From: a virus
Virus record (IMG/VR): IMGVR_UViG_3300044535_001635
Location: 1 to 48,698 of that record
Direction: 5' to 3' (one strand)
Length of the DNA stretch: 48,698 bases
Positions 1 to 7,419 of this stretch are shown piece by piece. The translations under genes were made by a program, and so were the position numbers. Numbering within the stretch: the first letter of the stretch is position 1; each line of letters starts with the position of its first letter. The notes below the pieces were generated by a model that had not been told where the DNA came from, did not search any database, and was given only the letters and a program-made list of their open reading frames with translations.

Positions 1-2
1 TG

Positions 3-167
3 GATCCAGATGGAAGAGGACATAGAAACCTAATAAGAATGATGATGGACGACGGGTTCTTCAAATTTCTCCCAAAGGGTGACGAAGCTTGGGTAAATTT
101 TTTAAAACCATTTTTAAAACTATCAAGAAAAGAAAAAACAAATTTTAGAAACAAAACAAAAAAGTAA
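3..167 (+). CDS. C-terminal 54 residues of an unidentified phage protein (5' end outside window)
   Basis: An open frame runs from the window edge to a TAA at 165-167, giving 54 residues that begin DPDGRGHRNLIRMMMDDG and end in a Lys/Arg-rich tail (SRKEKTNFRNKTKK). The other two forward frames close within 35 bases, and the next gene starts four bases after this stop, so the frame looks genuine. The visible part shows an Asp/Gly loop, an aromatic stretch (FFKFLPKGDEAWVNF) and a basic end that could bind nucleic acid. I do not recognise the family. It sits just upstream of helicase and nucleotide-metabolism genes, which suggests but does not show a DNA-metabolism role. Confidence 0.6.
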   Translation, partial: DPDGRGHRNLIRMMMDDGFFKFLPKGDEAWVNFLKPFLKLSRKEKTNFRNKTKK

Positions 168-171
168 AAAA

Positions 172-621
172 ATGAAAGATCAAGACGTAACAAAAGTAGA
201 ATTTCTTCTTATGTGTAATGATAACATCGTTGTACAAAGATTCTTTAATGTTAAAGGATTTAATAAAAACGCACATAAGTCTGAACAATTTTACGACTAC
301 ATTAAATCATTTTGTAATGGATTACAATATGATTTAAAAATGAGATCAGTTGTTTATATGATGGAAAACCAGTATGAGATTATGGAAAATCCGGACGTAT
401 TAAACACCTCAATTACAGAAGGACAAGAAAATTTTAACCTTTATATTAAGGTTGAGAACATGACAATTTGTCAGAGGACATTTGACGCAAAAGTATACCC
501 ACCAAAGGTAAGATATACCGTAGACCTACGCCCAAGGCTGAAAAGCATATTATCTGAACTTACTGACATTTTTTCAGGTAGAAAATTTAATTATTTTTAT
601 CCACAATTTATTCAAAACTAA
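172..621 (+). CDS. hypothetical protein upstream of the replicative helicase
   Basis: This is a 149-residue protein with ATG start, four bases after the preceding stop. It has mixed alpha/beta composition, no signal peptide, no membrane segment and no metal-binding cluster. An N-terminal beta-like stretch (VEFLLMCNDNIVVQRFF) is followed by a helix-rich middle and a basic, aromatic C-terminus. I do not recognise a family. It lies directly before the gp41-like helicase gene in the same orientation, so a role in replication (for instance loader or accessory factor) is possible, but nothing in the sequence demonstrates it. Confidence 0.75.
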   Translation: MKDQDVTKVEFLLMCNDNIVVQRFFNVKGFNKNAHKSEQFYDYIKSFCNGLQYDLKMRSVVYMMENQYEIMENPDVLNTSITEGQENFNLYIKVENMTICQRTFDAKVYPPKVRYTVDLRPRLKSILSELTDIFSGRKFNYFYPQFIQN

Positions 622-624
622 TAG

Positions 625-632
625 TATTTATC
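625..632 (+). promoter_or_regulatory. TATTTAT-type motif (possible late or middle promoter)
   Basis: TATTTATC lies 22 bases before the helicase start codon. It shares the TATTTAT core found upstream of most structural genes in this window. An overlapping TATCTTTA (629-636) is one base away from the host-type TAnnTTTG element, so this gap could carry either promoter class. The assignment is inference from motif recurrence. Confidence 0.35.
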
Positions 633-654
633 TTTACTGATAAAAGAAAAAATT

Positions 655-2043
655 ATGGCGACAAACAAAAACTTTGAATATCTTGGTAACAATTTTCAAA
701 TACAATTACTTAATCAAATCATTGTAGACAAAGACTTTTCACATTCGATTATTGACGTAATAGAGAACAATTATTTTGAAAACAAGTATTTCAAAATCAT
801 CATTCAAATGATAAAAGAATACTATAAAAAGTATGACCATACACCATCATTTGACACATTAGAACAAGTCGCAAAATCCGAATTGCAACAAGAAACTGCC
901 GTTAAGGTTGTACTTGATACAGTTAAGAAAATCAAGTCTGCACCTATCGACGGAGTGGATTTCGTACAAGAAAAGGCACTTAAATTCTGTAAACAACAAG
1001 AGTTACAGAAGGTTATGAAAAAGGCTCAAAAGATTATAGACGGGGGTGAGTTTGAAAACTATGATACCCTAGAAGAATTGGTAAGAGACGCATTACTTGT
1101 TGGTTCAAAAGACACATCAATGTTAGATGTCTTTTCAAACCTAGACCAAGTCTTGGATGATGACTATAGACACCCAATTCCAATGGGAATACCAGGAATT
1201 GATAGACTATTGAAAGGAGGATTAGCGAAAGGAGAAATCGGTGTAATACTTGCACCAACTGGTGTAGGTAAATCAACCATTCTTACAAAGATTTCAAACC
1301 ACGCATTTAACCTAGGATTTAACGTTCTTCAAGTATTTTTTGAAGACAACCCAAAAGTGATACAGAGAAAACATTTTACTCTCTGGACAAAGATTCACCC
1401 TGACGAATTGTCAGAAAAAAAGGATGAGGTGATGACTAAGGTAAACGAAATCAAGGAAACAATGCCAAATGAGTTAATCTTAAAGAAACTACCGTCTGAT
1501 ACAAAGACTATGTTGCAAATTAAGAATGAAATTAGAAAGATGATTGCGGATGGTATTAAAATAGATATGGTTGTTTTAGATTACATTGATTGTGTTGTTC
1601 CAGATAAAAACCTAGGTGATGAATGGAAGAGTGAAGGTTCGGTAATGAGAGGATTTGAAGCTATGTGTCACGAATTAAACATTGCTGGTTGGACGGCAAC
1701 ACAGGGAAATAGAGCTTCTATTTCATCGGAAGTTGTTACAACAGACCAAATGGGTGGTTCGATTAAGAAAGCACAAGTAGGACACGTTATTATTTCAGTA
1801 GCAAAGACATTACAACAAAAAGAAATGAAATTAGCCACAATAGCAATTACCAAGTCTCGTATTGGAGATGATGGTGTGGTGTTTGAAAATTGTAAATTTG
1901 ATAATGCGATGATTGAAATAGACACAGAATCCACAACCACATTCTTAGGTTTAGAAGAACAAAAAGAAGAAAGACAAAGACAGAGAGTCAAAGAATTGTT
2001 GGAAAAAAGACAACAAAAAGAACAAGAAAAACAAAAATCTTAA
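655..2043 (+). CDS. replicative DNA helicase, DnaB/T4 gp41-like
   Basis: The 462-residue length fits the DnaB/gp41 family. It is the hexameric 5'-3' helicase that unwinds DNA at the phage fork and works with the primase encoded at 34449. Residues 1-120 are a helical N-terminal domain like that of DnaB (QIQLLNQIIVDKDFSHSII). The RecA-like motor has a Walker A at about 200-207 (APTGVGKS), Walker B ending in D309 (MVVLDYID), the conserved GNRAS / DQMGGSIKKAQVG segment of motif H3/H4, and a KSRIG arginine-finger region near the end. The C-terminus is a charged Gln/Glu/Lys helix. The RNR gene follows 24 bases downstream. Unlike T4, helicase and primase are about 32 kb apart. Confidence 0.93.
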   Translation: MATNKNFEYLGNNFQIQLLNQIIVDKDFSHSIIDVIENNYFENKYFKIIIQMIKEYYKKYDHTPSFDTLEQVAKSELQQETAVKVVLDTVKKIKSAPIDGVDFVQEKALKFCKQQELQKVMKKAQKIIDGGEFENYDTLEELVRDALLVGSKDTSMLDVFSNLDQVLDDDYRHPIPMGIPGIDRLLKGGLAKGEIGVILAPTGVGKSTILTKISNHAFNLGFNVLQVFFEDNPKVIQRKHFTLWTKIHPDELSEKKDEVMTKVNEIKETMPNELILKKLPSDTKTMLQIKNEIRKMIADGIKIDMVVLDYIDCVVPDKNLGDEWKSEGSVMRGFEAMCHELNIAGWTATQGNRASISSEVVTTDQMGGSIKKAQVGHVIISVAKTLQQKEMKLATIAITKSRIGDDGVVFENCKFDNAMIEIDTESTTTFLGLEEQKEERQRQRVKELLEKRQQKEQEKQKS

Positions 2044-2067
2044 ATAAAATAATTAAATTTGTAAAAA

Positions 2068-3927
2068 ATGAATATTTCACAAAAAATATTGAGCGATATT
2101 ACGGTGTATATGAAATACGCTAAATTTGTCCCTGAACTAAATAGAAGGGAAACTTGGGAAGAATTGGTGACAAGAAATAAAGAAATGCACCAAAAAAAAT
2201 ACCCAAACATTAAAGACCAGATAGAAGAAGTATATAAAATGGTATACGATAAAAAAATTCTTCCATCTATGAGATCATTACAATTTGGTGGTAAACCAAT
2301 TGAGATTTCACCAAACAGAGTTTATAACTGTGCTTATTTACCAATAGACCACACAGACGCATTTTCAGAAACAATGTTTTTGTTATTAGGTGGAACTGGA
2401 GTAGGGTTTTCAGTTCAAAGACATCACGTAGATAAACTACCAGAAATTAAAAAACCAAATCCAACAAGAACAAGAAGATACTTAATTGGTGATTCTATTG
2501 AAGGATGGGCTGACGCAATTAAAGTATTGATGGAGTCTTATTTTGGATACAAAGCATCAACACCAATATTTGATTTTTCAGATATTAGACAAAAAGGTGC
2601 AAACCTTGTAACGTCTGGTGGAAAAGCACCAGGACCTCAACCATTAAAAGATTGTATTCACCATATTACAAAAGTGTTGGAAAACAAAAACGATGGTGAT
2701 AAATTAACACCAATTGAAACTCACGACATTGTATGTCATATTGCTGACGCCGTATTAGCGGGTGGAATCAGAAGAGCAGCTCTTATTTCATTATTCTCGG
2801 CTGATGATGATGAAATGATTTCTTGTAAATCTGGAAATTGGTGGGAATCAAACCCACAAAGAGGTCGTGCAAATAATTCAGCAGTTCTATTAAGACATAA
2901 AATAACACAAGAATATTTTATGAGTCTTTGGAAAAGAATTGAGTTATCTGGAGCTGGTGAACCAGGGATTTATTTATCAAACGATAAAGATTGGGGAACA
3001 AATCCTTGTTGTGAAATCGGTTTACGTCCATACCAATTCTGTAATCTATGTGAGGTTAATGCCTCAGATATTGACTCACAAGAAGATTTTGAAAAAAGAG
3101 TTAAAGGGGCCGCATTCATCGGAACATTACAAGCTGGATATACAGACTTCCATTATTTGAGAGATGTGTGGAAAAGAACAACTGAAAAAGACGCACTTAT
3201 TGGTGTTGGAATGACTGGTATTGGTTCTGGTGTTGTATTAGGTTATGATATGAAAGCAGCGGCTGAAGCTGTTAAAGAAGAAAACGAAAGAGTTGCAAAT
3301 TTAATTGGGATTAATAAAGCTGCCCGTACAACAACCGTTAAACCATCTGGTACATCATCATTGGTTTTAGGTACATCATCTGGTATTCACGCTTGGCATA
3401 ATGACTATTATTTAAGAAGAATTAGAGTTGGAAAAAATGAAGCAATTTATTCATATCTTGCGATTAATCATCCAGAATTAGTTGAGGATGAGTATTTTAG
3501 ACCTCACGACACAGCAGTAATCACAATACCACAAATGTCACCAGAAGGATCAATTCTAAGGTATGAGTCTGTATTTCAAATGTTAGAACGAGTTAAAAAA
3601 GTATCTCAAGAGTGGATTAGACCTGGACATAGAGGTGGACAAAATTCACACAACGTTTCAGCAACAGTTTCAATTAAAGAAGATGAGTGGGACTTAGTAG
3701 GTGACTGGATGTGGAAAAACAGAAAATTCTATAATGGACTATCTGTTTTGCCTTTTAACGGAGGAACTTACACACAGGCACCATTTGAAGATTGTAAAAA
3801 AGAAGACTTTGAAAGATTATCGGCAACATTAAAGAACGTTGATCTTACAAAAGTAATTGAACTACAAGATAATACCGATTTAAGAGGCGAGGCCGCTTGT
3901 GCCGGAGGTGCTTGCGAAATTATATAA
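2068..3927 (+). CDS. adenosylcobalamin-dependent (class II) ribonucleoside-triphosphate reductase
   Basis: This 619-residue enzyme reduces ribonucleotides to deoxyribonucleotides with a B12-generated thiyl radical, supplying dNTPs for phage DNA synthesis without oxygen dependence. Visible landmarks match the Lactobacillus leichmannii RTPR: C88 (VYNCAYLP) and C325 as the active-site redox pair, C314 with E316 (NPCCEIGL) as thiyl-radical site, spaced 11 residues from C325 as in the model enzyme, the PSGTSS loop, and a C-terminal shuttle pair C611/C616 (CAGGAC) with the standard five-residue spacing. The C88-C314 distance is about 60 residues shorter than in the model enzyme, so an allosteric or dimer-mimic insertion may be reduced. 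No second subunit gene is adjacent, as expected for class II. Confidence 0.93.
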   Translation: MNISQKILSDITVYMKYAKFVPELNRRETWEELVTRNKEMHQKKYPNIKDQIEEVYKMVYDKKILPSMRSLQFGGKPIEISPNRVYNCAYLPIDHTDAFSETMFLLLGGTGVGFSVQRHHVDKLPEIKKPNPTRTRRYLIGDSIEGWADAIKVLMESYFGYKASTPIFDFSDIRQKGANLVTSGGKAPGPQPLKDCIHHITKVLENKNDGDKLTPIETHDIVCHIADAVLAGGIRRAALISLFSADDDEMISCKSGNWWESNPQRGRANNSAVLLRHKITQEYFMSLWKRIELSGAGEPGIYLSNDKDWGTNPCCEIGLRPYQFCNLCEVNASDIDSQEDFEKRVKGAAFIGTLQAGYTDFHYLRDVWKRTTEKDALIGVGMTGIGSGVVLGYDMKAAAEAVKEENERVANLIGINKAARTTTVKPSGTSSLVLGTSSGIHAWHNDYYLRRIRVGKNEAIYSYLAINHPELVEDEYFRPHDTAVITIPQMSPEGSILRYESVFQMLERVKKVSQEWIRPGHRGGQNSHNVSATVSIKEDEWDLVGDWMWKNRKFYNGLSVLPFNGGTYTQAPFEDCKKEDFERLSATLKNVDLTKVIELQDNTDLRGEAACAGGACEII

Positions 3928-3930
3928 GTT

Positions 3931-4158
3931 ATGACGGTAAACGCATCAAAAGATTGGGTACAACAGTTATATGTTCAGGAGACAACTAAAAAAGCTCCTG
4001 AACCTGACTTTTATAAGGATAAAAATGGTAATATAGTTATGACAGAATCTTTCCATATGAAACGAGGTAAATGTTGTGGAAATAATTGTAAGCACTGCCC
4101 ATACGAACCACTTTACGAAAAAGGTAATACAAACTTAAAAGAATCACTAAGAAATTAG
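3931..4158 (+). CDS. small Cys-rich protein, DUF5522-like
   Basis: This is a 75-residue protein whose ATG follows the RNR stop by three bases, so the two are probably co-translated. The core (FHMKRGKCCGNNCKHCPYEPL, residues about 41-61) carries four Cys and two His in a CCGxxCxHCPY pattern. To my knowledge this is the signature of the DUF5522 family common in Bacteroidetes genomes. The Cys/His cluster suggests metal or Fe-S binding or thiol redox chemistry. Coupling to a B12-dependent reductase, whose C-terminal Cys pair must be re-reduced, makes a redox role attractive, but that is inference. A factor-independent terminator overlaps its end. Confidence 0.8.
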   Translation: MTVNASKDWVQQLYVQETTKKAPEPDFYKDKNGNIVMTESFHMKRGKCCGNNCKHCPYEPLYEKGNTNLKESLRN

Positions 4159-4171
4159 TGATTTTTTTTTA
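4142..4171 (+). terminator. intrinsic terminator after the RNR operon
   Basis: The sequence AATCACTAA-GAA-ATTAGTGATT forms an 8-9 bp stem with a tight loop, followed by a run of T. It overlaps the stop codon of the DUF5522-like gene and separates the helicase/RNR genes from the late structural block. Confidence 0.8.
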
Positions 4172-4177
4172 TCACCA

Positions 4178-4185
4178 TATTTATA
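4178..4185 (+). promoter_or_regulatory. TATTTATA motif, candidate late promoter
   Basis: TATTTATAAAATA starts here, right after the terminator and 13 bases before the start codon at 4199. The same extended core occurs at 28726, and close variants precede at least six other structural genes. Promoter function is inferred from recurrence and position. Confidence 0.5.
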
Positions 4186-4198
4186 AAATAAAAGCATT

Positions 4199-4975
4199 AT
4201 GAAAATCAAAATAACTGAAAGTCAATTAAAAAGAATTATTGAAAGATATACAGATAATGGTACATTAAATGAAGCTTGGTATGACGACGCTTTAGATTTT
4301 GTTAAATCTTCATATGAAACTGTTAAAGGTAAAACCAAAGAAGTTTTTAAAGACCTAACGGGTGTTGATTTTGATAAAAAAGATGATATTAAGATTGATG
4401 AAGTACCAACAGGTAAGGAAATTAAAAATAAAATCGAAGATATTAAAAAAGACGTAAAAATCGGTAAAGATAAAGAAGAAAAAGATACTAAAGAAAAAAA
4501 AGACGAAAAGAAAACAAAAACAGAAAGCGGTGGTACGACAGTAGTTATTGGTGGTATAAGTTATGCAACAGGTAATTGGATGAAATCACAATGGGAAAAT
4601 GCCGGATTATCAACAAAAAATGTTGAATTTATAAACTACAATGAAGGTTCAAAATTAGAAAAACTTAAAGATACTAAAAACGTAACAAAAATTATGGGAT
4701 TTTCAGCTGGAGGAAGATTGGTCTGGAAAGAAATAGATAATAATATAAAAGACTATGATTTTATTGGTCTTATTGATCCATCTTCATCAAAAGTATACAC
4801 AAAGTTACCATCTAATGTTTATTCGTTATCAAATAGTGGAAATTGGGGTACCTATCCATCTATTAAATCAGTACTTACTGCTATGGAAAAAAATGGAGTT
4901 TTAACTAAAACAAGTAAACTACACGAAAATATTCCACTAGAATTTTTTAAAAAATACAAAGATAAGTTAGAATAA
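4199..4975 (+). CDS. alpha/beta-hydrolase-like protein with possible capsid-targeting N-terminus
   Basis: This is a 258-residue protein in three parts. Residues 1-26 (MKIKITESQLKRIIER, then TLNEA) resemble the N-terminus of the protein encoded at 32142; L-N-E followed by A matches the (L/I)-x-E cleavage pattern of T4-type prohead protease. Residues about 30-110 are a Lys/Glu/Asp-rich linker. Residues about 115-258 look like a compact alpha/beta domain with VVIGG, a GFSAGG nucleophile elbow (S169) and a possible acid in LIDPSSS. This suggests a serine esterase or lipase-like enzyme, perhaps packaged in the head. There is no signal peptide. Substrate is unknown; a non-catalytic role cannot be excluded. 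Confidence 0.65.
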   Translation: MKIKITESQLKRIIERYTDNGTLNEAWYDDALDFVKSSYETVKGKTKEVFKDLTGVDFDKKDDIKIDEVPTGKEIKNKIEDIKKDVKIGKDKEEKDTKEKKDEKKTKTESGGTTVVIGGISYATGNWMKSQWENAGLSTKNVEFINYNEGSKLEKLKDTKNVTKIMGFSAGGRLVWKEIDNNIKDYDFIGLIDPSSSKVYTKLPSNVYSLSNSGNWGTYPSIKSVLTAMEKNGVLTKTSKLHENIPLEFFKKYKDKLE

Positions 4976-4978
4976 CAC

Positions 4979-4997
4979 AAATCTTATTTAAGATTTT
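4979..4997 (+). terminator. weak hairpin, possible terminator
   Basis: AAATCTT-ATTT-AAGATTT forms a 7 bp stem followed by a few T, three bases after the stop of the hydrolase-like gene. The stem is AT-rich and the U tract short, so termination would be partial at best. Confidence 0.4.
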
Positions 4998-5026
4998 AAT
5001 TATTTATTCAAAATTACTATAATGTA

Positions 5027-5034
5027 TATTTATG
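5027..5034 (+). promoter_or_regulatory. TATTTATG motif, candidate late promoter for the baseplate genes
   Basis: TATATTTATG ends only four bases before the gp25-like start codon. If transcription begins six to seven bases beyond the motif, as in T4 late promoters, the transcript would start at or inside the start codon, so the motif might instead mark the initiation region. A second TTATTTATT lies near 5000. Confidence 0.4.
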
Positions 5035-5038
5035 TTAT

Positions 5039-5500
5039 ATGGCATACGGTACAACATATGGTTTAGCATTTCCTTTTGAACAATCATCACTTGGTAAGTA
5101 TCTTGGTGTTACACCAACTGCTGATGATGAAATAAGAAGTAATTTAATACACCTACTTTTAACAAGGAAAGGAACTAGATACTTTTTACCCGATTTTGGG
5201 ACAAGATTATATGAATTTATTTTTGAACCATTAGATGGTCCTACTTTTTCTGATGTTGAATCTGAAATTAGAGAAAGTGTTGGAAGATATATGCCAGGAG
5301 TACTGGTTACAAATATTGAAATAAAAGAAGCAACAGCTGATTTAGAGGACCCAGGAGCAACATATATTAACTCAGAAGGACAAAGAGAATATCGTGTACC
5401 CGGATTATCACAAAAAGAATATACAGCAAGAGTAAAAATTGATTATAAAGTTACAAATAGTGCTTTTGAATCAAGTGATTTTGTAATACTTAATATTTAA
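5039..5500 (+). CDS. baseplate wedge protein, gp25-like (lysozyme-like fold)
   Basis: The 153-residue protein fits the gp25/W family of contractile tail baseplates, which links wedge to tube and sheath start. The family core is clear: a helix with LIHLLLTRKGTRYFLPDFG, the loop TRLYEFIFEP, and a helix SDVESEIRESVGRYMPGV leading into the VTNIEI strand. T4 gp25 is 132 residues; the extra length here is a loop with DLEDPGATYINSEGQ. It is followed five bases later by the gp6-like gene, the usual partner in these clusters. Despite the fold name, no enzymatic activity is expected. Confidence 0.9.
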   Translation: MAYGTTYGLAFPFEQSSLGKYLGVTPTADDEIRSNLIHLLLTRKGTRYFLPDFGTRLYEFIFEPLDGPTFSDVESEIRESVGRYMPGVLVTNIEIKEATADLEDPGATYINSEGQREYRVPGLSQKEYTARVKIDYKVTNSAFESSDFVILNI

Positions 5501-5505
5501 AAAAA

Positions 5506-7344
5506 ATGGCAGAAAAGAAAATATCGTACACAACAAGGGACTTTCAAGGAATAAGAACCGAACTTATTAATTTTACTAGACAGTATTATCCAGACCTTGT
5601 ACAAAACTTTAACGATGCCGGTATTTTTTCGGTATTTTTGGATTTAAATGCTGCGGTTACAGACAACCTACAATTTCATATTGATAGAAGTATTCAAGAA
5701 ACTGTTTTACAATATGCTCAACAAAGATCTTCAGTTTTTAATATCGCAAGAACTTATGGGTTAAAAATTCCAGGACAAAGACCTTCAGTCTCTTTAGTAG
5801 ATTTCTCAATTACAGTACCAGCCTTTGGTGATAAAGAAAATTTAAGTTATTGTGGTATATTAAGAAGAGGTGCTCAAGTTCTTGGTGCCGGACAACCATT
5901 TGAAACTGTTTATGATATTGATTTTTCAGCGGCAGTAAACGCCGAAGGTTCACCAAATAGATTAAAAATACCTAATTTCGATTCAAACGGAAAAATAATA
6001 AACTACACAATTATTAAACGTGAAGTTGTTGTTAATGGTGTTACAAAAGTATTTAAAAAAGTTGTTACACCTAATGATGTTAGACCTTTTTATGAATTAT
6101 TCTTACCAGAAAAAAATGTATTAGGTATAACAAGTGTACTAATAAAAGAAGGAACACAATATGTAACAATACCACCCACCCAAGAATTTCTCGGTCAAAG
6201 TAATAGATGGTATGAAGTTCAAGCCTTAATGGAAGATAGAGTTTTTATTGAAGACCCAACAAAAACATCTGATAGTCCAGGTATTAAAGTTGGAAAATAT
6301 GTTACAACAACAGATAAGTTTATAACCGAATATACACCAGAAGGATTCTTTAAAATGACGTTTGGTGGTGGTAATACCTCAGCTGAAGACCAGTTAAGAG
6401 AATTTGCAAGAGATGGTCTTTCGTTTGACCTTTCAAAATATACAAACAACCTAACATTAGGCAGTGCATTAAAACCTAACACAACAATGTTTATACAATA
6501 TAGAGTTGGTGGTGGTAGTAATACAAATTTAGGTATAAATGTAATAAGTCAAATTGGAACTGTTAATTTTGCTGTTAATGGTCCATCAGATAATGTTAAT
6601 AGAAGTGTTATTAATTCTTTACGATGTAATAACGTTACAGCGGCAATTGGTGGTGCAGACAATCCATCAACAGAAGAAGTTAGACAAATGGTTTCATTTA
6701 ACTTTTCAGCACAAAATAGAGCTGTTACAATCAATGACTACGAATCAATAATTAGAACAATGCCATCACAATTTGGTGCACCCGCTAAAGTTACAATCAC
6801 AGAAGAAAATAATAAAATTAAGATTAAATTATTATCTTATGATAGTGATGGAAAATTAACTGAAATAACATCCAACACACTAAAACAGAATATTGCTAAT
6901 TACTTATCAAATTACAGAATGATTAACGATTATATTTCTGTTGAAAGTGCTAATGTTATTGATTTAAGCACAAATGTTGATGTTGTTTTAGATGCAAGCC
7001 AAAATCAAGGAACAATTGTTACACAAATTATAGATATAATAACACAATATTTTTCACCAGCTAATAGACAAATGGGTGAAAATGTGTATATTTCTGAAAT
7101 TAGAAAACGAATCCAAAATTTAGATGGTGTTATTAGTATATCTGATGTACAATTCTTTAATAAAGTTGGTGGTCAGTACTCGTCATCACAAACATCACAA
7201 AGATATGTTGACCCAGCAACAAGACAAATAGAATTAATTGCCGATACCATATTTGCAGAACCAACCCAAATGTACCAAATTAGGTTCCCAAATAAGGATA
7301 TTAATGTAAGAGTTCTTAACTTTAAGGGTATTAACTTTTCTTGA
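5506..7344 (+). CDS. baseplate wedge protein, gp6/baseplate J-like
   Basis: This 612-residue protein is close in length to T4 gp6 (660). The N-terminus contains the typical YTTRDFQGIRTELINFT and DLNAAVTDNLQFHIDRS segments, followed by a helix-rich region, beta domains and the conserved VTINDYESIIRTMPSQFG stretch near residue 410-425 seen in gp6/baseplate J proteins. gp6 dimers hold the wedges together into an inner ring and contact gp25, whose homologue is the preceding gene. The C-terminus carries the IRKRIQNLDGV motif expected in the last helical-beta domain. The assignment is strong from sequence features and synteny. Confidence 0.9.
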   Translation: MAEKKISYTTRDFQGIRTELINFTRQYYPDLVQNFNDAGIFSVFLDLNAAVTDNLQFHIDRSIQETVLQYAQQRSSVFNIARTYGLKIPGQRPSVSLVDFSITVPAFGDKENLSYCGILRRGAQVLGAGQPFETVYDIDFSAAVNAEGSPNRLKIPNFDSNGKIINYTIIKREVVVNGVTKVFKKVVTPNDVRPFYELFLPEKNVLGITSVLIKEGTQYVTIPPTQEFLGQSNRWYEVQALMEDRVFIEDPTKTSDSPGIKVGKYVTTTDKFITEYTPEGFFKMTFGGGNTSAEDQLREFARDGLSFDLSKYTNNLTLGSALKPNTTMFIQYRVGGGSNTNLGINVISQIGTVNFAVNGPSDNVNRSVINSLRCNNVTAAIGGADNPSTEEVRQMVSFNFSAQNRAVTINDYESIIRTMPSQFGAPAKVTITEENNKIKIKLLSYDSDGKLTEITSNTLKQNIANYLSNYRMINDYISVESANVIDLSTNVDVVLDASQNQGTIVTQIIDIITQYFSPANRQMGENVYISEIRKRIQNLDGVISISDVQFFNKVGGQYSSSQTSQRYVDPATRQIELIADTIFAEPTQMYQIRFPNKDINVRVLNFKGINFS

Positions 7345-7394
7345 TAATTTATTTTTTTTATAAAAGGATTATTTTTTGAAAATAGGAAATAAAC

Positions 7395-7402
7395 TATTTA
7401 TC
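7395..7402 (+). promoter_or_regulatory. TATTTATC motif, candidate late promoter
   Basis: TATTTATC sits 17 bases before the start of the 1878-residue structural gene, in a 75-base AT-rich gap. The Gly/Ala-type AAAAAAGAAGAAA stretch between motif and ATG may serve translation initiation. Confidence 0.4.
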
Positions 7403-7419
7403 AAAAAAGAAGAAATTTA

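Noticed and set aside
2054-2061. TAAATTTG before the RNR gene, matching TAnnTTTG
   Set aside because: No -33 TTTG element lies at the right distance and the site is inside an apparent operon; a single match is expected by chance in AT-rich DNA.
7345-7419. Possible terminator after the gp6-like gene (T-rich gap)
   Set aside because: T runs are present but no stable stem precedes them.
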